Shown here piece by piece: positions 1 to 11,419 of a DNA stretch of 64,000 bases (positions are counted from its first letter, which is position 1; each line of letters starts with the position of its first letter). This stretch comes from Tolypeutes matacus (Eukaryota; Chordata; Mammalia; Cingulata; Chlamyphoridae). Below the pieces are notes generated by a model that was not told where the DNA came from, searched no databases, and saw nothing but the letters and a program-made list of their open reading frames with translations. Both the position numbers and the translations under genes were made by a program. The stretch spans positions 6,241,084-6,305,083 of the forward strand of contig JAKSZT010053836.1 of NCBI GenBank assembly GCA_026826555.1. The letters run 5' to 3'.

Positions 1-59
1 TGTGATTGCCCAATAGTCAGCAGTTGGCCAATGCAGTGGCTTCAGAGTTGAGAACCCAG

Positions 60-395
60 AATCTCACTCTCTTGTTGCTCCACCATCCCTAGAGTGTTGC
101 CCTTGTCTGCATGCTCCAAAATGGCTCTCCACTATGTTGGCGTTCCATGGGGGGGCGGGGGGGGGGAGATTAGCACACTCCTCTCTTTTAAGGCTCCAAC
201 CTGGAAGTTGCATGCATCACTTCTGCTTACATCTCACCAGTCAGAGATTACATGTGACTTCACCTAGTTGCAAGGAAATCTGGGAAACAAAATCTTTAGT
301 TGGCTCCCATGTTCAATTAAAGCTCAGAGGTTCTCAGTATACAAATAAGAGGGAAATGATATTGGGGCAACTGCAGCCTCTACCATACTCCATTT
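60..395 (+). repeat. Ancient interspersed repeat, family not named
   Basis: The stretch reads like a widespread old mammalian repeat: a 'ggaagttgcatgcatcactt' segment, then 'agttgcaaggaaatctggga', then 'ttggggcaactgcagcctct'. I recognise the character of the repeat but cannot assign the family. It is interrupted by a G-tract at 149-166 (17 G and one C), probably a later expansion. Confidence 0.4.
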
Positions 396-425
396 CTGGT
401 TAGTGACTGTGGAGATGCAGTGCTG

Positions 426-1529
426 AGACTAATCAAGCACTAATGACTCTCCTGTTTGGTTCAGTCTGAGCTTCTCAGCTCTCAGATGGACACTAGAAAG
501 GCAGAGGACCAAAGCGCTAGTAATTTAGATACCATCTGGTGCCCAAGATAGAACTTACAAAAGTTAAGTCAAGTGTAAGGCATTTCTGGGAATGTTTTAG
601 GGCAATAAAAATTCTTTTTCTCAGGGTAGGGCAAAGGAGGAAAGCTCTCAGTTGGGGAGAGGCAGTGAAGGCTAAGGGCTTTTGCATAAGCTCTTGATCA
701 GGCTTTGTTCCTTTCCAGGGCAAGGCTGGGAAAAAAAGTGACAGATTGACAAAGGAAAACTGGCGGGTGGTGAATGTGTTCCCCCCGAGAAGCCTTTGAC
801 AGCAAGAGAGGTAGACCATTCCTGAGTGAATGTGTTCAACCGGACAGACAGGAACAGATAGTCCCATAAAACACTTTCTGGGTTGTGTGGCTAATCCAAC
901 TCTCCTACTCAGTTTCCAGGATCTCAAGCCATCCCTAGAAGTGATTCTGAGTCTTGATGTTCACTTTTTAATTTTCAAATGAAACCTATCTCCAAGCTGC
1001 TTACTCATGTTTCTGACAGTAACATACAAAGTAAGAAAACGTTTATAAAGGAGCAAGATCTTTTAGTACACTCCTGAGCTAACTGTTTGTAATTTGGGGA
1101 TCCTCTGCTAGTTTAGATTTTGTGGCCTCATGATCCCCTCCCCTCTGAGTCATACTTGATAGCATGATGGTGTTTGTAAACCTGTCTATCTCTTGCAGCA
1201 GGTTGAGAGGTTTTGAGGGAGAGGGCTCCATATCCAGCTCCTGGGGTCTCTCCAGCAGCCAGGTTGGTGCCTGTCATGTGGTTAGTATTGAATGAGTGTT
1301 GAATTGACGCCCAAGGTTCACTGTGGTTCTTTTTCATCCACCCACCTTGCCATTTGCAGGGGTCTCAGTGACCAAAAGGCCGTATTTCTATCTGATTTGC
1401 ATGCTTGCTAGCTGCGACTCCACCCTCCCACCTTCCCTGTAAGAACCCATTGCAGTCTTTAAAAATGGAAGGAGTGTTTGTCAGAGGCTGGAGCCTATTC
1501 ACTGTGAAAATTAACAATAAGGAACATAC
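426..1529. other. Unassigned single-copy-like DNA
   Basis: I see no recognisable repeat, splice-bounded exon or RNA gene here. A 136-codon minus-strand open frame (517-927) lacks any recognisable domain and is probably chance. Confidence 0.4.
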
Positions 1530-2045
1530 ACCTCCCTTAGGACCCAAAAGTCGTACTCTTACACATTTGTTCCAGAGAAATAAAAACTTATGTTCACACA
1601 AAGCCCTGTAAGCCAATGTTCATAGCAGGTTTATTCACAATAGCCCCAAACTGGAAACAATTCCAAACTGGAAGAAATCCAAACAATTCTTCCATGGGTG
1701 AGTTGTTAAACTCACTTTGGTATATCCATACAACAGAAGACCACTCAGCAATAAAAAAGAACAAGGTTTTGCTATTATATGTCCAACAACCTGGATAAGG
1801 ACAATATGCTTAGTGAGAAAAAACCAATCCCCAAAGGCTACATACTGTATGATTCTATTTATATAACACTCAAAAAATGACAACTATAAAGATGGAGAAC
1901 AGATTAACAGAGGCCAGGGCACAGGGACGGAGTGCGGGAGGTGGGGAGGTAGGGGCGGGAGAGGTGGGGGGGTTATAAGGGTAGCTAGAGGGAGTTTCTT
2001 TGCAGTGATGAAATAGTTCTGTATGTTGAATCATAATGACCACAT
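1530..2045 (+). mobile_element. L1 (LINE-1) 3' fragment
   Basis: This is the end of L1 ORF2 and the start of the 3' UTR in sense orientation. Diagnostic pieces are 'aatgttcatagcaggtttat', 'tggtatatccatacaac', 'cactcagcaataaaaaagaa', 'acatactgtatgattctatt' and the G-rich stretch at about 1920-1975. The reading frame is broken. A small internal duplication of 'ccaaactgga' occurs near 1646-1670. The sequence looks like an old L1M subfamily. Confidence 0.85.
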
Positions 2046-2059
2046 AATAGTAAGTTTGA

Positions 2060-2145
2060 TATGATCAGTTATTGAGCTCTCTCATGTACTGAGCACAGAC
2101 ATTACCTCTTCATTCTCATAAAAATCCTGCAAGGGAAGTGTCATA
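2060..2145 (-). repeat. MIR-like fragment
   Basis: 'Tattgagctctctcatgtac...gagcacagacattacctctt' resembles the 3' half of MIR read in reverse ('ttgagcgcttactatgtgcc' type). It is short and diverged. Confidence 0.4.
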
Positions 2146-2654
2146 AACCACCTGGGGCTAAAGCAAGTACATTCCATGCCTGCCCAGGAAATTGCCCCCA
2201 AAGGGGCCAACACTCCCTCTTCACCCTGGCTTCACCCCTAAAAGCTAAAGGAATCTTTGTTTGAATCTTGATCCAGGGGGCCTGGGGTCTTATTGAGTTT
2301 GAAGAGTCCACATCAACCTTCTCCCCAAGGTCCCTGGGGCAGTGGCATCCCAAGCCAGCCTACCGGGCTCACAAGAGCTGACTATGAACACTGCTCCCCA
2401 ACTCTGGGCTCAGGGGCATGGTGTTGGGAGTGTGAAATCTGCCTTAGTGGGAGTATTTATACTGTGGAAATCAGCAAATGCTACAATTCGAGGCCTTCTG
2501 CTTATTTGTTTCCCCCAAAAAGCCAGTTTTCCAGCCTAGGGAGATCCCTTGCAAGTAGGTTTTCAGATGGTGTATTGAGATATCCCTCAATTCCCAAAGA
2601 TAGTTATGGCGGTTTGCCCACCACCATAAAATAGTGATAGGAACAAACCTGAGG

Positions 2655-2745
2655 AGCTTAACTCTGCAGTTTATTAGCTCTATGCCCATCTCTCTCCAGC
2701 TCTCAGTTTCCTCCTCTGTGAAGTGAGGATATTGACAGAGGCTGC
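2655..2745 (+). repeat. MIR-like core fragment
   Basis: The stretch contains 'ctctcagtttcctcctctgt' followed by 'gaagtgaggatattgacaga', the core of MIR in sense orientation. The flanks are too diverged to extend. From 2146 to 2654 I see nothing recognisable. Confidence 0.45.
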
Positions 2746-2929
2746 CCCAATCCTAAATCATGGCTCACGGGGATGGCCCCAGGAAACGTTAGCTCTTCTC
2801 ATAGTAGTTTTTGCCTCTACTATTGTTTATTAGGCAGTTTCTGGTCTCTGTAAGAAGAAGGCTTTGAAGCCCTTAGCCCTCCCACTCTTCCGAGCCAATT
2901 GAGGGTCATTTCCAGAGGATAGACTCTGA

Positions 2930-3105
2930 AAACTTCGACTTGGGATAATAGCTGTATGAACTTAGGCAAGTTACTTTACTTCTCTGTGCCTCAATGTCCT
3001 CAGCTGTAGGATGAGGTTGCCCTGGGATTAAATGAGTCGCATGTGTAAAGCAGTGCCTGGCTCGTAGTCAGTACCACGTGGGCGTCTGCTATAGTTATTC
3101 TGAAA
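2930..3105 (+). repeat. MIR SINE
   Basis: The MIR order is preserved: 'gaacttaggcaagttacttt', 'acttctctgtgcctcaatgt', 'gattaaatgagtcgcatgtg' and 'aaagcagtgcctggctcgta'. This is a tRNA-derived ancient SINE with a CORE domain, in sense orientation. Confidence 0.85.
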
Positions 3106-3690
3106 GCAATTATGCTCAATTTTGAGTGAGGTTGAAGCACCCTTTTCCACTGTGTCCCTTTAGAGCCTTGCTGCTTGTGGTTTTTAACGTCCTTTCGGGT
3201 TTTTCTCTGTTGGCTTTTCCCTCAGGCTCAAGCAGCAGTGCCCACAGCGGCTCTGATTTTCTGACCTCCCATGCACCTATAAAATTGGTTGTGTGTGAAC
3301 CCTGCTGAAAGCTACTTCCGGTTTCATGAGGCCCCTTCGTGAGGCCTTGTAGGCCACCCCAGGAGGTCCCTCCAGCATCCGCCTCCAAATATTGCACCTG
3401 AAAGATGACAAAGACACCAGCTTGAAGGACAAATAGGAGTTTGTGAAGGGCTTCTACCTCTTGCCCTCGGAGATGCTGCCTTTCTCTGCCCAAGATTCTA
3501 TTTTCCTGATTCTTTTCTTTTCAATGGTTGAAGCGAGAGATTGTATGAGTCCTTTGAAATGTTCGTGGCTGCCTGTGACCCTTCAGTGGCACGTACATGT
3601 TTCCACCTGCCGCAGACTGATGCCATACCCCGTAACGGAGCCGCAGTGTGTGCTCGCCAGCACTTCCTGACGAGTGTTGCCAGCTTCGCA
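3106..3690. other. Unassigned DNA
   Basis: No repeat, exon or RNA gene is recognisable. A minus-strand frame of 125 codons (3116-3493) has no domain I recognise. Confidence 0.4.
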
Positions 3691-3699
3691 TGCTCCAGG

Positions 3700-3900
3700 T
3701 ACTGGTCTGAATTTTTATTTACATTATCTCATTTAAACAGTAACTCTGAGAAGGAGCCATTATCACTCTCACTTTACAGAGTAGGAAACCGAGGGCCAGA
3801 GAGTTTATGTAACTTATCCAAGATGACACAGCCAGAGCCAGGGCTGGAATTTTAACTCCTGACCTCTGGCTTCAAATCCAGAGCTCTTGCCTCTATATCA
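3700..3900 (-). repeat. MIR SINE
   Basis: This is MIR in reverse: 'cattatctcatttaaacagt', 'ctcactttacagagtaggaa', 'gtaacttatccaagatgaca' and 'aaatccagagctcttgcctc'. It is nearly full length. Confidence 0.8.
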
Positions 3901-4013
3901 GCATTTACCAAAGTGTGGCCTGTGGCCCATGGGGCCTAGAGATGCTCCATGAAAATGGGCTCCATGGTAAAATAAATTTGAGAAACTCTGGCTAAAAATT
4001 AAAGCTCTCTCCT

Positions 4014-4202
4014 TAGGGTTGCCAGATAAATACAGGATGCCTGGTTAAATGTGAATTTCAGATGAACAAATAATAGTTTTTGTTTTGTTTTGTTTTTAGT
4101 GTAAGTATGCACCTTACAATTCAGATTTAACTGGAAGGTCTGACCATATATTATATATATATATATATATATAATTTATTTATCCTAAATATGGCAATCC
4201 TA
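4014..4202. mobile_element. Palindromic DNA-transposon-like element with an AT centre
   Basis: The left end 'ttagggttgccagataaata' and right end 'tatttatcctaaatatggca' are diverged inverted repeats. The interior motif 'aaatgtgaatttcagatgaa' is typical of an old palindromic non-autonomous DNA element common in mammals. The centre is a long (TA) run at about 4148-4174. The family name is uncertain. Confidence 0.55.
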
Positions 4203-4389
4203 TTCCTGGACGTTCTCTAATGGACAGTTGTAGATTAACACAGTAGTCTCTGGGAAATGTTGCACTGTCAATATGGCTGCCCCCCCCCCCCATCAACTGA
4301 TCCGTTTTTCTTTTAAAGTGGATTAAGTCCCTGATGGGTGAGTTTTTCCCTTCCCAAGCAGTTCCCACTGCCACGGTAGTGCCCTTTTG

Positions 4390-4860
4390 CGAGTATAGGA
4401 CAGCTACCTAATGGTTTCCAGTTCTTTTCCCTCTAATTTTGTCCATGCTGCCAAATATATCTTCCTAAAATCCCCCTTGGGACATGCCAACTTTCTGCTC
4501 AAACCCTAAAAAATTCCCCCATTCCCATACAGGATAAAGTTTGGATTCTTTTCACTGTTCTTGAAAGTCTGGGTAATCTGGCTCTACCTGATTTTTCCCA
4601 CTCCACCCTCCATGCAGACCTCTTCATACCAGGCGGTTCAGCCCCATTCCCAATTCCTTGACATTTTTTCCTTAAAAACTTTACTTGTGATGCCACCAGG
4701 GCTGGGAAGTGCTGTCTTTCATCCTTCACCGCTAAAAGCTCAGCTCCTGGCTGCCCCTGCTACCTGCTGAAACCTCTTCCCACCTCAGCCCATTTGCCTG
4801 AGCCACTCGCTTTGCTTTTGCATCAATCACTTTAATGCTTTGCCCTGCTAGATGTACACT
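4390..4860 (+). mobile_element. L2 LINE fragment
   Basis: Sense-strand L2 3'-region character is present: 'aggataaagtttggattctt', then 'tctggctctacctgattttt', then C/T-rich text ending 'tttgccctgctagatgtaca'. There is no open frame of LINE reverse transcriptase. A poly-C run occurs at about 4271-4282, just upstream. Confidence 0.6.
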
Positions 4861-5889
4861 AGATTATTAGTTATATAAATTTTTAGTATGATCAGGAGCG
4901 TTCTGTTTTCTTTTTTAGCATTTTAAGGTTTCTGGGAGACTTTCTTATGTGACACTTTGCTTGATTTATTTTCTCCAAGAATTTTTCACGAGGGATGTTA
5001 CCAATGGGGAAAATGGAGTCTTGGACTCACAATTAATGTCCATTGGATCAGCTGGGGCTGGGGGGAAAGAGATGGGCCATTTGAAGGGCTCCCTTTAAAT
5101 GAGGGGAGGTTAATGAAGGTTACTGACGAAGGAGTGAAGGAGAACTGGGGTGAGGAAATCAATAAGGGAAGCAATACTTCCCTAGGGCTGCAGGGGTAAG
5201 GGCAGGGAGCGCTTCCTGGGACATGGAGAAGGTGTAGGACAGAAAAGAAACACATGTGCAGGTGGACTCAATCCAGGGATCAGCCTCTCCTCCCCACCTC
5301 CAATCTCCTACCACTGCTTCCCATTGGTCAAACACAAGCGGAAGCCCGAGGGCCAGGAAGCCAGTCCTCTGGGCGTAGAGTTGCTGGGGAAGGCTGGAGA
5401 ATGACGCTGGGGGCAAACCCAGCATAGTCTTTGTCACACTGCCAGGGTTGGGCCTTGAACCAGGGTCTTCGACTCCAGACCCCACCTTCTCTCCAGTCCC
5501 TGAGGCAAGCGTCAACAGGCACATCTCAGGCCCGTGGTGAAGGTCCGTCCGTTTCCCCGTTTCCCGGGGCTGCCTTTTGCTTTCCCCATCCCTGAGGGAC
5601 CCGCTTCTCAGCCTTCCATCTAGCTCTGCCCACAGAGGGCAGCTCTGGGTGTTGAACCTGCAGAGCCTTTAGGCCTGGCTGTGCACGCCAAGGCAGCCTC
5701 GTGGGCCCCTGGAGGCTGGGGGCTTGTCTTCTTCCTCCCTTGTTCACATTCATTTTGGAGCCATAAAGCCGTGGAGAGAGAGCTGAGAAAGCCGGGAGCT
5801 GAGACTTGTGAAAGGAGTCCATGGAGACAGCACCGTGAGTGCTTAGTGAGGTCCTGAATGCCTGGAGCCCTCAAACAGGCCTTTTGTGC
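4861..5889. other. Unassigned DNA, locally GC-rich
   Basis: No repeat is recognisable between the two L2 fragments. The 5200-5850 part is GC-rich but has few CpG. Overlapping open frames on the minus strand (5159-5874) are a by-product of composition, and none shows a known domain. Confidence 0.35.
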
Positions 5890-6400
5890 TCCTTTCTATT
5901 GACTGTTACTAAACCTTTCAATGAGTTCCCGTTGTGCCTGGAACAAAATCCAAACCCCCCACCCAGGCCCACAAGGGTCCGGCCAGCCTCATCTTGTACC
6001 ACTCGCCTCCCTCTCCTCCCCACTCCCTGCCTTCAGCTCCGGGGGCACACCAAGCCCTTGCCCTCCTCTGCAACTCTGTGCCTGCTTGCTCCCTCACCTG
6101 CGATGCCCCTTCTTCCATTCTTCCCAGGGACGGCGCCTTCTCCTGCTGCAGGTCTCCCATGAGATGTCAGCTTCTTAGAAAGGCCTCTCTTGACCTAAGC
6201 TAGATCCTCTTTCCCTCCTATCACCAGTTTTCTCTCTCAGCATCTTTGCGTTGTGCCTGCCTCCCCTGCTAGGCCATCCACTCCACAGGACAGGGAGCTT
6301 GTCGGCTCTTGCTTACCATGCCATCTTCAGTGCCTAGCAGAACCCAGCATGAAGCTGCCACTCGAAATGGGTTTGTCAGATCAATGAATATATGTGACTT
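5890..6400 (+). mobile_element. L2 LINE 3' end
   Basis: The L2 landmarks are in order: 'gaacaaaatccaaacccccc', 'ggtccggccagcctcatctt', 'gcctgcttgctccctcacct', 'ttagaaaggcctctcttgac', 'acaggacagggagcttgtcg' and a tail near 'gtttgtcagatcaatgaata'. It is sense and non-coding. Confidence 0.8.
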
Positions 6401-7410
6401 GCATTGCTCTTGGCAGAAGCAGAAAGTGGGTGAAATTTCTGAGAGCTGGCTCCCCCTCAGCTGTTCGGCTTTGGCCTCTCTCTTTGGATTCCTGATCTTA
6501 GAGAACATCTGAACCAAAAAATCCCTCTGAGCATTTGACTTGGGTGCTGCACACTGTGTCTTTTGTGGGCAGAGGTTCTGGCCTTTCATCCATAGTTGTT
6601 AGGATATGGGGATGCCTATTGCTCTGGTACTGTGATAATGAAACTATTTATCACAGGTCTCTGAGGGTTTGAATTCTGGATACTAAACAGCCATGGGGCC
6701 TTGTAAATTGGCCTTCTTTCCTTCCATTCCTCTTCCCTTCTCCTCTCCCCATGACATGTGGCAAATGCTCAAAACATACTTGATTATTCTGATTAAATAA
6801 TGTGATGTTGACCTTTATCTACTCTACTAATAAATAGTATCTTGCTGACACCAGCTAATAATTGGTAGTTACTGAATGAGGATAATTCGAATCTCCCAAC
6901 TCAGTCGATCTTATCATTAGGATCTGAGGTCTCTTCTATTTTGAACTTTTATTGTTTGAACAGTGACTTATCGTTTCTGTAATGGTAGATGATGGCTGTG
7001 GGGTACATTCTTAGAGGACAACTGTGAGATGCATTGGAAAAGTGGCAGCCTGGAAATCAGTGTTTTGGACCACTTGTGCTACTTCCAAGCTGAGAGGCAT
7101 GAGGCAATCAATCTCTTCACCTCTCAGTCTTCAGTTACCTTTGTTTTCTTATCAGCAAATAACAATGTCTAAATGTTGCAGGCTTCTAAAGTCCCTTCCG
7201 GAGCTAAGTTTCCTTTGTGTGTTACCTCTGTCTTCTTTATCTAATCAAGAAAGGTCCAGATAGGGGGAACTATTGTCAAGATACCCAAGAAGAAAGCATA
7301 CCAGGTGGACAGACTAAAGCCCGCTAAGTAACCCATGAAGACAGTTCTTCCAGTTTCTTCTCTTCTTTCTTTGTGAATGCTCACTCCCTCTTTCTCTGTC
7401 TCTCCCTTTC
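6401..7410. other. Unassigned DNA
   Basis: I see no recognisable repeat or exon. The region is moderately AT-rich without low-complexity tracts. Confidence 0.4.
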
Positions 7411-7783
7411 TGCCAGGCTGCTCTGACAAATACCACTCAGTGTGTTGGCTTAAACAATAAACATTTATTGGCGCATGGTTTTGAGGCTAGAAGAAGTCCA
7501 AAATCAAGATCGTGGCAAGGCTTGCTTCCTTCTGAAAATCTGGAGTGTTCTGGCGCTGGCTGCCGGCAGTCCTTGGGTTTCTGCGATAGTCTCTCCTTTC
7601 TCGCTGCTGCCTCCTGGGATCTCTTTACAAGGCCTCTAGAAAGCCTGATTAAGATCCACCCTGGTTCATCTTACCACACCTTAAATAAAAACATCTTCAA
7701 AAGGTCCTGTTTACAATTTGTTCACATCTACAGGGACATGGATTAAAATGAAGAGCATGTGTTTGTTGGGGTACATAATTCAA
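7411..7783 (-). mobile_element. MLT1/MST-type MaLR solo LTR
   Basis: A MaLR LTR read in reverse: 'aaacaataaacatttattgg', 'ttttgaggctagaagaagtc', 'aaaatcaagatcgtggcaag', 'agattaagatccaccctggt'-like text at about 7648-7670, and an end near 'gtacataattcaatctcttt'. No internal coding region is attached. Confidence 0.75.
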
Positions 7784-7895
7784 TCTCTTTCTCTCTTTCT
7801 CTTTCCACACACACACACACACACACACACTTTCTTCTTCTCCTCCTCCTCCTTCCTCTCTTTTCCCTTCTCTTCCTTCTCCTTCTTCATTTTAA
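7784..7895 (+). repeat. Pyrimidine tract with a (CA)n microsatellite
   Basis: Nearly pure C/T sequence directly follows the LTR end, split by an alternating CA run at about 7806-7830. The tract is asymmetric, so the opposite strand is all purine. Confidence 0.9.
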
Positions 7896-8690
7896 ATTCA
7901 AAACAGTGAAGAGAGCAACCTTCCAGCTCCTCAAGACTCAATACTCCCTACACTTCCACTATTTAGCCCTGGTTGTTTCAGGGCCTACTCAGAATGCTTC
8001 GGCAGAAACCTGAATATGCCTGGTTATGTCCATCTTGCAGTTTAGCTGTGTATAATGGAGAAATCCCCTGGTCTTCGATGGAGCGCAGCTATTGTCATCT
8101 TCTATGAAGGAAACAATCGTCACTGTTCATGTGGACCCTGTTGTTTACACACCATTCATTCAGTGTTCCATTTAGGGGGCAAGACTCCTTTAAACCTCGG
8201 AGCTCAAGATCCATTTAGTTTTACAAGTTAAGCCAAACTCCATTTTTCCATAAGTGCCTTTTCTTATTTTTGGAGAAAATCAATAGACCATGAAATGTCT
8301 CTATTGAAAACTGATATGACCAAGCCCACCCTGAGATTTCAGGGTTAAAATGTGGTTTGAGGCTTAAAGGCCCATTAAAGTACTATTGGATTATGGTGAA
8401 ATACTTCTGAATGTGAACTTTACTGCATTTTGACTTAGAAACATAATCCAGCTCCAGGTCCTAGACATGCAGATGCCAAACACTGCTTTTAGAACACATT
8501 AGTGCTGATGAAGGGAGCAGGTTGGCATAACATCTTGAAAACATGATTCCTTCAGTCTTTAGTTCTAATAACCTGGATAAAGAACCATTTCCTCTCTTGG
8601 CACTGGGGAAAATGGTAACCTAATGATCAGCTTGGGAGTGTTATTAAATTAATATATATTTTCTTAGGACTCCACCATACTGATTTTAAA
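7896..8690. other. Unassigned DNA, repeat-poor
   Basis: No repeat is recognised. Balanced composition without low complexity makes it a possible conserved non-coding stretch, which cannot be tested from one sequence. Confidence 0.35.
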
Positions 8691-8699
8691 ATATAATCA

Positions 8700-8820
8700 C
8701 AAAATATTTTTTTTGAGCTGGAAGAAACTCTATGTCTTCAAGTTGAGGTCCACAATTCACAGATGAGGAAGCCAGAGCCCAAGGAGGGACATGACTGGTC
8801 CAAGGTCACCCATTGTTAAA
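8700..8820 (-). repeat. MIR-like fragment
   Basis: 'Cacagatgaggaagccagag' followed by 'ctggtccaaggtcacccatt' matches the reverse of the MIR core. Confidence 0.5.
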
Positions 8821-8924
8821 ACTTTGTTCATACTGGGGAAACTGGAGTTCAACGAGTATGATGGTTAGTACTTTGGGGGTAATTTAGAGGGATATTTGTA
8901 GCCCAGAAGAGTTTTTGCAGCAGT

Positions 8925-9135
8925 TAAGGACTGTGGTATAGGAAGATGGGGGAGATTATGGACTCTGGAGCTACATGGACCTTACTTTCACTTACTAACC
9001 CTGGGCCATTAGGCAGACCTCTAAACTCTCTAAACCTTGTAACCTCACCTGTACAATAGGAATTTTGGGAATGATGATGGAATCTAATTCCAGCATAGTG
9101 GCAAGGATTCAGTGAAACCATGCAGTAAAACTTAG
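8925..9135 (+). repeat. MIR SINE
   Basis: Sense MIR: 'gattatggactctggagcta', 'cttactttcacttactaacc', 'ctaaaccttgtaacctcacc' and 'gtggcaaggattcagtgaaa'. It is nearly full length. Confidence 0.75.
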
Positions 9136-9659
9136 CTTTATATATGACTGGGTCTTTGATGATATCATGGAATCATTGTAAGGGTGTTTTCCGACCATGC
9201 CTTCACTAATTCAGAAATTCAGATTTTACAAATAGAGTCAATAGTCCCAGAGAAAAACGAATGTTCTTTATTGTCATGTGTTGCTGTTAGTCTCTAGGTT
9301 GTGGTTTTAGAGGTTAAAAATGACCCGTGGCCTTGTACTATGTGGTGACATCATAGTGATATTCTCCAAAAAAAAAAAAGTCTCTCAACTGAGTTGAGAT
9401 TGATGTTCATAATAGCCAGATGGGCATGTCACAGAAATTAAAGAATTTCTGAGTATAAATGCCTGGTGCATAGGAACCATTCAACAAAAGTCTGCTGAAT
9501 TAAATTACATTGGACAAGGAGGTAGGGAGGTCTTGTCACCAGATTTAACAGAACCCAGGAAACAGATGCTCCATTTGAATTTCCTAATCCCCTAGAATAG
9601 GGATGACAAATACCACTCTAATATGCTATGACCAGGGCAGACATCACTAATCTATCCCA

Positions 9660-9820
9660 GCACTCTTGTCTCATGACTTGTAATCATGTATATGTGTGTC
9701 TTTCCCACTAGACTATGGGCCATTGGAGAGTGCTGGCTAAGTTCTGTTTCTTCTTTATGTCCCACAAATCTCACACAGAATAGATGTTTAATGCTTGTTA
9801 AATGGATGAGCTCAGAAAGG
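9660..9820 (+). mobile_element. L2 LINE 3' terminus
   Basis: The text 'cccactagactatgggccat', 'ttctgtttcttctttatgtc' and 'aatagatgtttaatgcttgt' followed by 'taaatggatg' is the L2 3' end with its short repeat tail. From 9136 to 9659 I see only a possible MIR scrap near 9455-9510 and an A12-type run at 9368-9379. Confidence 0.75.
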
Positions 9821-9959
9821 TTTAAGAGGTTATCCAAGGCCATACAGGAACTGAATCTGATTTGTAGCCTTGAGATCACAGTGCATTTCATGGTTCCATG
9901 TTTCCCTCTTAAGCTAGGAAAGAGTGCCCTGGTGTAGTGGAATAATATTGTGAAGTATT

Positions 9960-10408
9960 GATGGATGATTTTCTTTTTAGGTATTTTTATAAAATCTAAA
10001 TATAATTTACATATGGTAAAATGCACAAGTTTTGACTGTACAGTTCTATGAGTCTTGACAAATAAAAATACCCATATACCACACTCCATTCAAGTCATCT
10101 ATCATACTAGAAAGTTTCCTCATGCCCCTTTCCAGTCAGTTCCCCTCCAGAGGCATCCACTGATCTATCACTATAGATTATTTTTGCCTGTTCTAAAACT
10201 TTGTACGATGGAATCATATAGTGCATACTCTTTAATGCCCGGCTTCCTCTCAACATAATGTTTTGAGGAGGCAACTATGATGTTGCATCTGTCAGAAGTT
10301 TGTTCCTTTTTATTGCTAAGTAGTATTTTATTGTATGAAGGCATAAACAATTTGTTTATCCATTCACCTGGAAAATTGGGGTTGTTTACCATTTAGGTCT
10401 TGTAATAA
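9960..10408 (-). mobile_element. L1 fragment, part 1 (interrupted)
   Basis: Old L1 3' sequence in reverse: 'tacatatggtaaaatgcaca', 'aagtttcctcatgccccttt', 'ccactgatctatcactatag', 'tttattgctaagtagtattt' and 'aatttgtttatccattcacc'. It stops abruptly at 10408 and resumes at about 11420 after two LTRs. Confidence 0.8.
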
Positions 10409-10860
10409 TGTGGTGGTTTTGATTTATATGTACCCCAGAAAAACATGTTGTTAGAGTTAATCCATTCCTGTGGGTATGAACCCATTGTAAGTAGGATCTT
10501 TTGATGAGGCTACTTTAGTTAAGGAGTGACCCACCTCATTCAGGAGGGGTCTTAATCCTGTTACTCTTTGAATCCTCTTACTCTCATATAATCTCTTACT
10601 CCTTTATAAAAGAATAAAATTCAGCCACAGAGAAAGAAAGCCACAGAAGCAAGAAGACCAGCAGATGCTGCCATGTGCCTTGCCATGAGACAGAGGAGCC
10701 AAGGATCGCCAGCAGCTAGTTTTTGGGAAGAAGACATTGCCTTAATGATGCATTGATTTGGGGATATTTTCCCATCCTCAAACCTTAGGTTAAAAACTTC
10801 CCATTGTTTAAGCTGAACCATTTCATGGTATTTGCCTAAGCAGCCTAGGAAACTAAAACA
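10409..10860 (+). mobile_element. Lineage-specific MaLR-type solo LTR
   Basis: A 452-bp unit starts TG and ends CA. It has 'atgtaccccagaaaaacatg', 'cctgtgggtatgaacccatt' and 'aggatcttttgatgaggcta' near the start, an AATAAA at about 10613, and 'cagcctaggaaactaaaaca' at the end. It is related in layout to the LTR at 62368-62863. It lies at the junction of an L1 and an MLT1. I recognise this type from xenarthran genomes. No clear 5-bp target duplication is visible. Confidence 0.8.
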
Positions 10861-11419
10861 AATGGGCAACTTCTGAAATGGCTTCCAATAATCTCCTCCT
10901 CCTGGCAGTTACGCCTTTGTATAATCTCCCCTTGTGTGTGGGCTGGACCTAGTGACTTGCTTCTAACAGAGTATACTGGCAAAGCGATGGGATGTCATTT
11001 TCAAACCTTAGGTTATGAAAAACTATGCTTTCCATTTTCTCACTCTTTCTTGCCTTCTCACTTGCCAACTCTGATGCAAACTGCCTCCATGTTGCGAGAT
11101 GCCCTGTGGAGAGGGCCACATAGCCAGGAAGTGAGGACGGCCTCCAGCCACCAGCCAGTGAGGAGCAAAGGCTCCCGCTCAACAGCCAGCAAGGAACTGA
11201 ATCCTGCCAATAACCACGTGGGTGAGTTTGGAAGCAGATCTTTTTCCAGTCAAGCCTTGAGATGCCTGCATCTTAATTGCAGTTTAGTGAGAAACCCAGA
11301 GGACCAGCAAAACCATGCCTGGATTCCTGAGCTATAGAAACTGTGAGATAATAGATATTGTTATTTTAAGCCACAAAATATTGGGGTAATTTGTTATGCA
11401 GCAATAGATAAGTAATACA
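10861..11419 (+). mobile_element. MLT1-type MaLR LTR, 5' truncated
   Basis: Sense MLT1 features: 'gtgggctggacctagtgact', 'gatgggatgtcattttcaaa', 'cctgtggagagggccacata', 'aggaactgaatcctgccaat', 'gaaactgtgagataatagat', 'attttaagccacaaaatatt' and 'tgcagcaatagataagtaat'. It is inserted in the L1 of 9960-11500. The 133-codon open frame across it is not a gene. Confidence 0.8.

Noticed and set aside
4265..4283. C-run as an assembly artefact
   Set aside because: A run of about 12 C is common in mammalian DNA, and no other sign of misassembly is visible.
5159..5874. Cluster of minus-strand open frames
   Set aside because: Several frames overlap in GC-rich DNA. There is no consistent frame, start context or recognised domain.
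9652..10089. 145-codon minus-strand open frame
   Set aside because: It is antisense to an L2 tail and runs into old L1 sequence; no domain.
10409..10865. 5-bp target duplication for the LTR at 10409
   Set aside because: Flanks aataa and aatgg agree in only three bases, so I do not claim it.
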